A stretch of 64,000 nt of DNA from Branchiostoma floridae (taxonomy: Eukaryota; Chordata; Leptocardii; Amphioxiformes; Branchiostomatidae), in the NCBI RefSeq assembly GCF_000003815.2, contig NC_049996.1:10066210-10130209 (forward strand). The letters are read 5' to 3'. The translations under genes and the position numbers were made by a program. The notes beneath the pieces were generated by a model. It was not told the origin of the DNA, did not search any database, and saw only the letters and a list, made by a program, of their open reading frames with translations. This document shows, one piece after another, positions 34,501 to 45,300 of the stretch; within the stretch, counting starts at the first letter, position 1, and the number at the start of each line of letters is the position of its first letter.

Positions 34501-35372
34501 GGTTGGCACGTTGACATTAGGATAAGGTCAGGGTTACAGGGTTCATGATGACCAAAGGTTGCTGCTTTAAACAAAAATAGCAACAATTCCTGCACTGTAA
34601 GCTCTGTGGGCAGTTAGGATGTTTTGGTTGTTGAGCAGAGAGGACAGAACCAGGTGCAGAAGTTGGGGCTTCATTACAATCTAATTCAAATCATTTCATT
34701 GTTATTGATGATCAATTAACATCTAAGGGAATACCTACAGTGCACAAAAAACCTATTGATCCAGTATAATCTCTATTTGCATGTCCCGAGCCCTATTAAA
34801 TAATTAAGTCACAAGGTAAATTTCTAGACAACTAACTATTCCAGTCCTGATCATAATCATTTGCAAGACAAGATTGTAAGGTGTGGTTTCTCCCAGCCAT
34901 ATGCATCATAATCTGATTGTTTGGCAGGGCAATCAGCAACCTGTGTTCTGATCACATTCCTTCAAACTTTCTGTTCTCAAATGAATGGTCTTTTTCTGCT
35001 CTATCGTTTTTACCTAGAAAGTAATGAATGGCACCTGCTATATTTTCGACATAGTTGACGTAACGTCAGTTATAATATTGCGTAAGTTACTGTACAGTAT
35101 TGTTTTCCTTATGACTGTCGTTGAGTATGCAAATGTGCCGTTACGGCATTCGATGTAAACAATGAATAGTGGCCAATTAGTAGTTGAACAAACCGTCAAA
35201 TAAAGCCCTGGTAAACAAACTTTTTTAAATCACCCACCATCTCAATGATCTTGGTCCGTTTCTTTGGGCGCCGGCCGGACAAAAGGTAGCCGGCCAGAGC
35301 GGCCCCGGCCAGGGCACAAGCGGCCCCGGTCACTATTGCTGCCGTGGTGTTCCAGCCCGATGTCCGCGCCAT
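28517..35372 (-). CDS. NT5C3: Cytosolic 5'-nucleotidase III (pyrimidine / 7-methylguanosine nucleotidase)
   Basis: Dephosphorylates nucleoside monophosphates by the HAD mechanism. Minus-strand exons: 35372–35238, 33402–33304, [32746–32677 or 32610–32541], 31985–31939, 31558–31473, [31029–30940 or 30649–30560], 29949–29787, 29298–29098, 28618–28517; 330 aa with one choice from each pair, in frame throughout. HAD motif I DFDxT (D82, D84), motif II S-A-G-I-G-D (about 197–202) and motif III G-D-S-M-G-D-L (about 270–276) are all present. Exon 1 encodes an Ala/Gly-rich hydrophobic N-terminal helix (about 10–31) followed by basic residues, suggesting membrane or organelle anchoring; a start at Met45/46 would give the soluble form. 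Vertebrates have A and B paralogues; which one this matches cannot be settled here. It is divergent from CASD1. Confidence 0.95.
30560..30649 (-). CDS. NT5C3: NT5C3 exon 6b (alternative copy of exon 6)
   Basis: 90 nt, acceptor tcag, donor GTTTGT, same phases as 6a. Encodes (W)Y-T-K-G-T-G-V-L-V…[10 protein letters not shown]. It aligns with 6a without gaps and keeps A-V-x-E-S-N-A. Inclusion of both would keep the frame, so exclusivity is not forced by frame here. Confidence 0.82.
30940..31029 (-). CDS. NT5C3: NT5C3 exon 6a
   Basis: 90 nt, acceptor ttag, donor GTTTGT. Encodes (W)W-T-K-A-Q…[10 protein letters not shown]. Alternative to exon 6b. Confidence 0.88.
32541..32610 (-). CDS. NT5C3: NT5C3 exon 3b (alternative catalytic motif I)
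   Basis: Also 70 nt, flanked by ttag and GTGAGT, same phases as 3a. Encodes [12 protein letters not shown]…V-A-A-S-F: both catalytic Asp kept, the CxxCH end lost, Phe changed to Trp. Including both exons would shift the frame, and the intron between 3a and 3b is only 66 nt, so they should be mutually exclusive. Confidence 0.85.
32677..32746 (-). CDS. NT5C3: NT5C3 exon 3a (catalytic motif I, canonical version)
   Basis: 70 nt, flanked by ccag and GTAAGT, phase 0 to 1. Encodes [12 protein letters not shown]…R-C-A-T-C-H, the usual form for the family. Alternative to exon 3b. Confidence 0.9.
34428..34476. repeat. Dispersed repeat, copy 1 (…TGGCACAACACACCAGC)
   Basis: Shares tctgtatctgtatctatata and a TTGGCAyAACAyACCAGC end with copies at 37.1 and 38.5 kb. 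In NT5C3 intron 1. Confidence 0.6.
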
Positions 35373-36338
35373 AGCTTGTCAGGAAGGAGAAAGAGCTAAC
35401 AGACGGTTCTGCAGGATATTTATAGAGGGAACGGGACGGATAAATACAGCAGAGCGACGCCAGAAATTTTAATCTATGGATTGACCGGTAGACGATACCA
35501 TTCAGAGGTCATCGGATGAACACAACAAAACTATCTTATAAAAGATGAAATAACTATAATCTAATCATTATTTCACTAAGAAATAATTTTATTACACTTA
35601 TACTTAAAAATATAGTATTCTAATGAGTTTAATAGTTCAGACAAGTCTGATTATTCGTTATGAGATGTATTTTGTGATCCCCTACTATAGAATGGACTCA
35701 GCAAATGACCTAGCAGGGATAATGCATTTTATATAGATAAAAACATATTAGAGAATGGGAATGGAGTCTGTTAACTATGATAAACACATTTTGATACACT
35801 GTTGAATCTGTTATGTAGACTTTAAGCCTACTGATATTAAATATCTATATTTGTGACTGATTATTTGTATAGGTAATCCAAGTCTTGTACAGCTAACGGA
35901 ATGTCCCGCTATTTAAGAGGGGCAAACCAAACATAGTGCCTAGGTTTAATAACAATAATAATAAGATTAGAACAGATGAAATAAACAGTCACCATTACAG
36001 AGCTAATAGTTACTACAAATACAAAGTATGGCCTTAATCTTAAACATATCATAAATGTTGACCATTACCTGCGTTCTGCTTAATTTAGCTAATTTTGATC
36101 CCTTCGAGGGGAAGTGAATCGGACCGTCCCTTATTTTGAGCGCATCAAATCAACTGTAGCAAATTGTGATCATATGGATAATCTACATGGCATGTAGCTT
36201 TAATTTTGCTAGATAAAATGCAAATTATATTAATAAAGTTATTATTAAACTTTTTATTCTCCTAAAAATCTGCTGATACTGTCGTTTTTGAGATTACATT
36301 CTTTCCTTACTACTCTTCGTTCCTTTGCGGTAACAAAC
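35373..36338. promoter_or_regulatory. Divergent interval between NT5C3 and CASD1 starts
   Basis: 966 bp separate the two outward-facing start codons, so it must hold both promoters and 5' leaders. No TATA box or CpG-dense block stands out. Regulation in common is only suggested by the arrangement. Confidence 0.45.
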
Positions 36339-39300
36339 ATGGCGGCTATTATGAACACCTGGAAGCTAGAAAACGCGTTGGACTACACCAACATGAACAC
36401 TGCCAAAAAACTCGCTTTTGCCGTGGCCACAGTGTTCATAATCATCCACGGAACACGGGTATACAACAACGGTAAGTTTGATGTCATTTCTTTGAAAGCC
36501 GACCGTCGTAGAATGTCATTTTGTCTGCAGACTATTTGGCCAACATGGCACTTGCTTCAACTGGATTTTCTAGTCGGTCAGGTGGAACAACCAATAGCAA
36601 GGCAGGTGGAAAGGGGCTGCATTCCACAACAAGAAGCAAACAAACAAACAAACAAACAGATAATGTATGGAAATTTCATACTCATTGTTAAATGTGAGCG
36701 ATCGATTTAAAAATCAATAAATTGTTGTATGCAACGTTAACACTATATAACAGGATGTCCAAGATGTTGAACAAACCAGACGTCACCATATTTGTGTGCC
36801 TTGACAGTTGAACAAAGACTGATATTTGTACCAAGGTCACATTAGTACTTTAACCCCAGGAGAGTAAAGAAAAATATTATTTTTTGCATATCTGCCTGTC
36901 TGTTTAACGGTGTCCCAGTAGACACAGGTGATGTTCCTTGGTCTCTGTTTTTTTTTACCTTAACTCATAAAGCACTCAGGGTAAAGGGGGTGAAGTCAGC
37001 CATCTCTGCTTGCTCTAAGCAAGGAGGTTACATCACATGGGATATAACCTCCTTGCTCTGTGTATCTTTGAAGATCTGTATCTGTATAATCAGTATAACC
37101 ACCCTTTGGCATAACACACCAGCTTTACCAACATGCAGCATAAATGCATTACGCTAAACTACCTGTCACACCTAACCTTTGCACATCTAGCTGCAACCGT
37201 TATGCAAAGTTATCTATTGAGAATGCCTCTGCTTCAGTCAAATGTTTACGTTTATTCACTGTTGAGTGTTATAGTACAGTTTAAGCTTAAAAGTTTCCAT
37301 TGCACAAAATAATCTAGTATCCATGCAGTGATGCACACAATCTCAATTTCTTGCAATGATCCTTTTAAGTGTGAAACATTTTTGCTTTGCTCAGCCAATA
37401 GTCTATCTTATAATATGCAAGCTTTATAGACATATAAGAGCTTTGTACAATCTGCACTGTTCATAAATTGCACACAACTTGGCTTTGAAGGCATGTGGTA
37501 AATCAAACATTGGCATTCAAAGCAAAGGTATTCACATGTATTGTGTTTTATATCCAAGAACAAGCTATATACCTGTCACAGAGACCTTTTGTACATAGTA
37601 TCAGTACACATGCAATGGAATTCTTAATGTCAGGTTGGCGTAAAAGTACAGGGCAAAGACAGAAGCTTCCGTTCTCGTGCAATCTGTTTTGAAGCCATCT
37701 GTAAACAAGTTGTTTGCCAAGGATTGTTTTGCTGATCAAGGATTGTCATTAATGTTGTTGTTGTGCTTTTTAGTCACGTAGTCGAGAATTCATGTCCGGA
37801 CAACGTAGATATGTAGAGTCAAAGGTCAGGTTACCAGGTCTACTTTCCACATCTGTTTCTTGGCTCTGAATTTGATAAAGGAAGCTTTGTCATCATTCTC
37901 TGTCAGTCTTACATATACTTCAGAAGTTCAGGCTTTAAAGCATTGTGCCCCAATTCAGCTGTTACTTAGCAAGACTTTAATAATCAGCACATAAAATATG
38001 TTTTTACATGAATAAACTTGATCATGCATATTGTCTGAAATTTGATCCCTAGTCTTTCAAATTTTCATTCACTTGAATCTTTGTTCTATTTCTTCTGTAC
38101 CCATGTGTACATACAGTTGTTAACAATAACAGCTTAGTCATTATCATGACGATGTGATTTCTATTCCCCCTTTTCAGCCATAAAACAGATTTTTAATGTC
38201 AGAGTTATTGAGGTTGCATGCATTTGTTAGTGATAACTGTACGTGTACTCATCTGATGTTATCTTCTCAGGAGGTGACACCTGCAGCAATTTATTGTCAC
38301 GAGGACACCTAGCAGCTGATAAGAAATGGCAGCCAGAAGGATGTATGCTGCACAAGTATTCCAAAATGTAAGGTCTTGTCTAAAAAAAATACTAGTACAT
38401 ACATGTACCCGGTATTGTTTCTTAAGCTACTTTTTAAGCTACTTCATAAATGTATATTGGCCAGAAGGCAAGCCTGTATCTGTATCTGTATCTATATAGC
38501 CGATATAACCGCTGTTTGGCATAACATACCAGCCTGTTTTATTTTACACAATGTTAATGGGGGTAGCCATCTACCGGTAGGTTACCTTTATCAACCAACT
38601 AACACTGGTAAATTCTATTACTGTGACAATTCTTTGTACATTGATGTATTTTGCTGTATTGTTCAACAAATTTATTGAGAAAATCTTTCCTCTTCAGCGA
38701 TATGAGAAAGTGCCTATCAGAGAAAAGTTTTACCTTTGTGGGAGACTCACGACAGAGGCAGCTGTACTTCAAACTAGTCAAGACTATCAGTGTTTCAACA
38801 GTGAAGGAGGGAAAACAGGTAGATACAGCATGTAGATATACTTGTGCTCCAAGTTGGTGGCTTGTAAGCTGTTACTAAGGTTCTATCCTTCCATTCCTTT
38901 GCAAGTTTGAGGTTAATCTTTATGAAGAAAAATTTCTGTAGCTGTGAAGTAGGCTGTGATGTAGTAATTGGTAATCATGCCTTGGTACCATACAGAAAGG
39001 AGTTAGAAATCTAAACTTGTTGTTTGTAAATGTTCAAATCCCACTTGCACTTTTCTGATAGTTACTGTACATAGGGATTGAGTCCTTCCACAGCTTGTAG
39101 ATTGCACAATGTAGGGATAAACATTGTACAATGTGAAAATTACCAGCTCAGAATGTGCAGTTTTGTTATATATCTTGTATATATTTTTCAGCATGAAGAT
39201 ATTGTCTACAATGAAGATGATACAGGCATTTCTGTGGTAAGTTCAATCAACAGAAACACTATCTGATTCTCTGTAGCAACAGTCACAAAATATTTTTGAA

Positions 39301-42300
39301 ATCTATACATGTAGGAGTTATGCACATGATGATTCTGGATTTGTTGCTTGTCCAATCCTGCATCTCATGTTTTCTTCCATTGGTTCCATGTAGAATTTCC
39401 TGTGGCAGCCAATGGTGAATGGGTCCATGGAGAAAGTGTTCAGGGAATGGAAAGAGGTAAGGCATCAAGCATCCTCCTACTAACACAAGTTGTGGGGTTT
39501 CTTCATTGTTTTATTCCTAGATTTTGTTCCAATGTTCTAGTAAGTTGAAGTTTGGTGCTCATGTTTGTTACTTTAGGGCAAGAAGAAGAAGCCTAGCATC
39601 ATCATCACAGGATCTGGAGCAGTAAGTACACATAAGTATTACATGTACATGAAGTGTGATCAGGGTGACACTTACTTATGCCCCTGTCACACCGAATCTG
39701 TTACTAGTGTTAGCTCTAAATGACATTTAAGCAGTAGTAAGTACATCTAGTGCTCTTTTGCTTTCTGTGGGATCTTTAAAGATTTGTCTGAATTTACTTA
39801 TAACTGGTAAAACTAAGCACACAGTAGTAGTTTGTTTATATTACTAGTACATTGAATTAACCGTTACACTGCTTTTTGACATGATTAGCTGTAGTTATCA
39901 AGTCTACATGTACATGACAGAGTGAGTTATAACTGTTTTCTCCTCCCTTATAGTGGACCATCAAGCAAATGAATGCCAGTGGAAAAGCCCTATCAGAGTA
40001 CCAAGGTAAACATGCCTTTAAAAGGGTCTATTTGGAGCCATGCAAACTACAATTTAGAAACTAAATAAAGCCAAAACACGATACCTTTGTCAGCCTCTAT
40101 AGATACGTCGTATCCAATTTTGATTATACTGCTGCTGGGATCCCTGTCACCGGGGTAGGCAGCAGTCGGATAGTCTTCTCACTGTGCTTCCATGCGGCTG
40201 GTCTGTCCAGTGAGTCCAGCTCTGGGCTTCAACTTCATGGTTTGCCTCGATGGCTGGACCCTACCTTCCGCACCCACAAGCTAGCCAAGCCGGCGACACT
40301 ACCGGCTGCTTGTCGGTGACTGTTACGGGCACTGCCTGTGCCTTTGTCTGTATGAAGAAACTTTCCATTTCGGTTTGGATACAGTAGGGCTTAACACCCG
40401 TTTTTTACGGCCGGATATCCTTCCTGATGCCAGCCTCTATAGATACACTGTATGTATATAATATTTGACAGTATTAATTGTTTAGAATAAAGTAAATCCT
40501 TTATTTCAGCTAACCTGACTCTGCTACGACCATTGATGGAGGAGGTTGCTATAGAAACTGATGTGTACTGGATGCTGCAAGGTACTGGATGTTTTGAAAG
40601 TATTTCTGATGATTTCTCATTACGCATGTAAACATCATATTGCTCTATCTTTCTTTCATTTCATTACTTCTCTATTCTATTGCCTCTAATAACAATATAT
40701 ATTGTATCATTATTATCATTACTATGTCACACTCATGAAAAGCAAAAAACAGCAATACATTTGTGTATCTGTTAGTGGACATGAACACTACATGTATGTA
40801 CAAAATGTTAAGTGTGAACAGGTCTGTATTTATTGTATCATCCCATGTTACAGACCCAGTGAACAACACCCAGCTGAGTAAGGAGCGAAAGATGATCACC
40901 AACACCCAGATTGACAGCTACAATGACATTGCCATGGAGATTCTGTGAGTATCATGTTTTGCAAATGATTAATCTGTGATAGGGTTAGTTATTAAACATG
41001 CTGTAGATTCTGTAGCCTAATACCAACTGTACATGTATGTTTGAGCCAATCACACCAGGAAGGAACCATGTTTTTTTATTAAGTGTAGCAGTTTGTTTTT
41101 TACATGCTTGGGGTGTGGCTGTCCTCGAACACTGGACCATCATTTAATGTCCTACCCGAGGGATGTCCCTAACCAAAGCTAGGTAGTCTTTTCCACCAGA
41201 GTTGTATGATGCATAAGGTCAGTGATATGATAGGATTTGAACCCAGGACCTCTGGGTTCTGTTCAAACACCTTGCCATTGCACCACACGACCCCATATCT
41301 AGTTAAGAGATGTTAACAAAAACAACCTCTTGTTGTGCAGTGGTGGCAGCCATGTAGGTATCCTACAGTCCACTCACCAGGCAGCCTCTGAACTGTTACA
41401 TGTGTCCACTGATGGGCTGCATCTGGGGGAACCTGCACTGGATGTGGTGAGTATTGTTTTTTCTGCTACTACTTGAGTAGTTGGGGGCTGCCTGTGCATG
41501 CTGCAAATACAAGTCAATAAAGGAATTTAAAAAAAGTACAGTGTTTCCAGGGTTAGCTATTTACACAGTGTATGTTTGAAACTTTTGCTTTTCACAATTT
41601 TTTAGCCAGTAAGACAGCTTATGTATAAATGGTAAAGGTGTCATGGAAGACAACCTGTGATTTCCTGTCTAGTTGCATTTTTCAAAAGAACTAACAGGGG
41701 GAGCTGCAGTACATTGTCTGACACTGATCTTTTAACTTCTGTATTTTTCTTCTGTTATAAGAATTATCCCTTATTCCTTGTGTCAATGATGACAAAAGAG
41801 CATTTATAAGTTTTAATACAAACTGGCATAGCAACTGATGCCAACCTTCCTATTACATGTATGGATACATCTAGTGTACATTTGTGTACTTAAGTGTATA
41901 TTGTACAAATGTAAGTGAACCAAGAGCATGTTTCACTCCCACCCAGCACCTGTCCCTGCTGCTGAACCTGTTCTGTAATGACAGACTCCGACCCATAGAC
42001 GGGTCCTGCTGCCAGTCCTACCAACCTCCATCACTACTGCAGGTCGCCACGGGGGTCTTCTTTGGTCTCTGGTAAGTATTGATGGTTTATCCCTCTAAAC
42101 CTACTTAGACTTAGGGACCGTACGGCGTTTAGTGAGGGGGGAGGGCCGGTCGCCAGAGGGTCGGGTCAAAAAATTTTTGCTAGGCCCTCCCCCTAGGTAA
42201 AAAAAATTTTGCTAGGCCCTCCCCCCAAGTCAAAATTTTTTTGCTTGGCCCTCCCCCTCCTAACAACTTTGAAAAAAATATTCAAGACGCCAATAAAACA

Positions 42301-45300
42301 CTGCGCTCCCATTTGGAAATGTGCTTTGCGTCATACTTTTTCATGATTTTCATCGAGAAGCAGATCTCTCACCCCTAGTAAAAAAAGGAAAACAGAATGG
42401 CTCAAAATATCTGCTTAATAGAGGGATAAATATCTGCTTCATAGAGGCATAAATATTTGCTTTATAGAAGCTATTTCATTGTTTTGATATTAAAACAACA
42501 CCTAAAAAGCATTTGTATCTGAATTTCTAGTAGATTTGCGCCACGAAGCGGCGCGCGCCCCGCTCCCTAAATTTACGTATTGCAAGCTCGCGGGCCTGAT
42601 CGGCTTGACGGAAACTATTTTTAATTTACATATATTTTGGACTTTTTCTTGGTTCTGTGGTGGTAATAACTTACGGTAAATCGGGGGGAAAAATGAAAAC
42701 CAAAACGACAGCACGATTCGACTAACCAAAACTGTAGTGGGGAGGGGGGCGCCGACGCGTGACGCTGATTTTCCCACGGCGGGATAGACCTGTCGCCTCT
42801 CTCTAGCCGCCGGCGGGCGTGACAACGCAGACTTGCAGGAGATCTTTTACTACCGGTAGTTTTAGAAATGCCACGCTTTTTTGCCACGATTTCCTGCATT
42901 GCTTTAAGTTTTTTTTATGGGAAAATTTGCTGGTTAGATGACATTTCTATGAAAAAAAACCCCGAGGGTTTCAAGTTTTTGAGAACGACGTTCCGAACAC
43001 CATGTCCGGGCGCCAAAGGCACGAAGAATCGCAAGGTAGGTCCGGGAAAATTTTGATATCCTGACCCTCTTAAAAGCTATTTCCTTCAGTTTGAGGGAAA
43101 TATTTTGCTGACAAACAAAGCTGACTTTAATGGCATTTTAATTTAGAAATACAAAATTAAATCCCCCCAAACACATTATCACGATGTCGGTCACCAAAGG
43201 CGCGAGGCCGGTCACGTCAAAAGGGATCCAGGGAAATTTGCAAATATTTACCCTCGAGCTCTGAAATGCCATTTCTTACATTTTGAGGGCAATAAGACAG
43301 GAATAAATTTTGCTGGCAGACTAATCTAGAGTTTAATAACATTTCTGTAAGTGAAAAAGGTTTTCGAGGGCGTCATGCATAAGCCCCGCCCCCTCCCTTT
43401 CGCATTTTCACTGTGTCCCGAGCGCCAACCTTGGGCAATCCCTTGCAGAGGTCCAGAAAAATTTTGAAATCTTTACCCTCTGAAACGCCGTTTCTTGGAT
43501 TTTAAGGGACATATTTTGCTGGCAGACCAAGCTATTTTTTTTTTGCTTGGCCCTCCCCCCAAGTCAAAATTTTTTTGCTTGGCCCTCCCCCTGGCAAAAG
43601 ATTTTTTTGCTTGGCCCTCCCCCCCCTGGCGACCGGCCCTCCCCCCTCGCTAAATGCTGTACGGTCCCTTAGATCCTCCATGTCTAGTGACACATTAGGC
43701 AGCAAGCAGTCTCCATTCAAGCTGGTTTTGGGCAAGCATTTCCACTTCCTTCAGGTGCCTCCAAGTTAATTTTGGTTTCCTTTTCCTTTGTTGTGTTGCC
43801 AGTACAGTGCTGTTTTAGATTGTCTATTCACAGGCATTTAATCCTCTCCCTGCTGCCTGTTCTTGTAACCAATGCAAGTTTGGTACCAAAGGATTACCAT
43901 AGCAGACTGACTAGGTAAACTACCTAGCATGTTAGGTACATTTACAGGTGTACATGTATACAAAATTTGATTGTAAGATTTGTCAGGAAGAGAAATGCTG
44001 TGGCTCAAATGGCAATAGCTTGTGTATGTCAATGTCTTTTCTACGTGACATTTGCTCAAACATGACGCATGTTGTTTACTCCAGTATGGTAGGAGCTATG
44101 CTGTTCTCTGTGACCAGAGGAAGAACACCATCTGTGTCTGAAGGTAAGGTCCTTCATCAGTACTATCTTTTGGTGATGGGCACTCATAGAGCAAGACACG
44201 TCCAGTGGTGCTTCCTAAACAAGAAATTGTACATGTTCACTAAGAGTTCCTTTTTATCATATGCTTTAAACGATGCTTGGACACATACATATAGAAGGCT
44301 TTATTGTCATTGAATTAATTGATGTAATGCATTTGTTGTAAGAGGAAAATTAAGAGTTCATAGTATCTTTGCATTTGCAGTTGAAATAATAGTACATGCA
44401 GCAGCAATAGAAGACAGAGCAAATGCTCAAAGGTGAATTCAAAGATGAATTTCCAAGCTTTTAAAACACTACAAATATGGCAAGCACATGCCTGTGACTA
44501 CGTGTTATAATGTTTCTGATGCCATTAGTAATGTTATTTTCACAGATGCAGAGACAGCTCAGAACCAGAAGAAGACCAAGAGTACTGCAGAGATAGCCAG
44601 AACCACACTTGTGGCCCTCGCCAAGTTTGGGGTTATCATGGCGTACTTCTATCTGTGTGACAGGTCTGTACAATATAAATGTGGTAGGTTATATGTTAAC
44701 ACTTGTATCAACACAGCTTGAAAGTTCATCTTTGTTGGTAAGAATCATTCTGATACTCAGTTAAAGGGTAATTTCCAACCCAAAATTGGATTAAGCCAAA
44801 TTTTCCAATGAACAAATGCAGTCTTTGTCAAGGAATGAGCAATCCACTGCTTCTGCCACGCCATGTTATGCAGAGAGAACACGTGACTTGGTGAGCGGTG
44901 GATTATAGAACCAAACTTTTTGAAGAGGAAAAAAATCCATTTACATAATGACTTTACAACTACATGTTACCTTCTATAACAGAGGCAGGTGCTGTAAACT
45001 TTCTGCAACTCAACTTATGATCCAATGCTCACCAAGTTCTATCTGTTTAACAGCTCAAATGTTACAGAGGCAGTGATCACATCTGTTGGACTAATATATC
45101 CCATGTTGTTTTTCCAGAACACCCCTCTTTATGAAGGAGAACAAACACTACACCCATCTGCAGTTCTTTGTGCCATTTGTCTGGGTACTTCTGGTTGGTC
45201 TATTCTTCCATTCTGACACCAAACAGGTTAGTTGATACATTTCCTACTCACCTAAAGCCTTGTTATAACCAAGCACAAAACTAAGTAATTGATAAGAGCT

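Noticed and set aside
42502-42899. Arg-rich minus-strand frames of 92–107 codons
   Set aside because: They lie inside the Harbinger-like MITE in GC-rich repeat sequence and have no conserved content.
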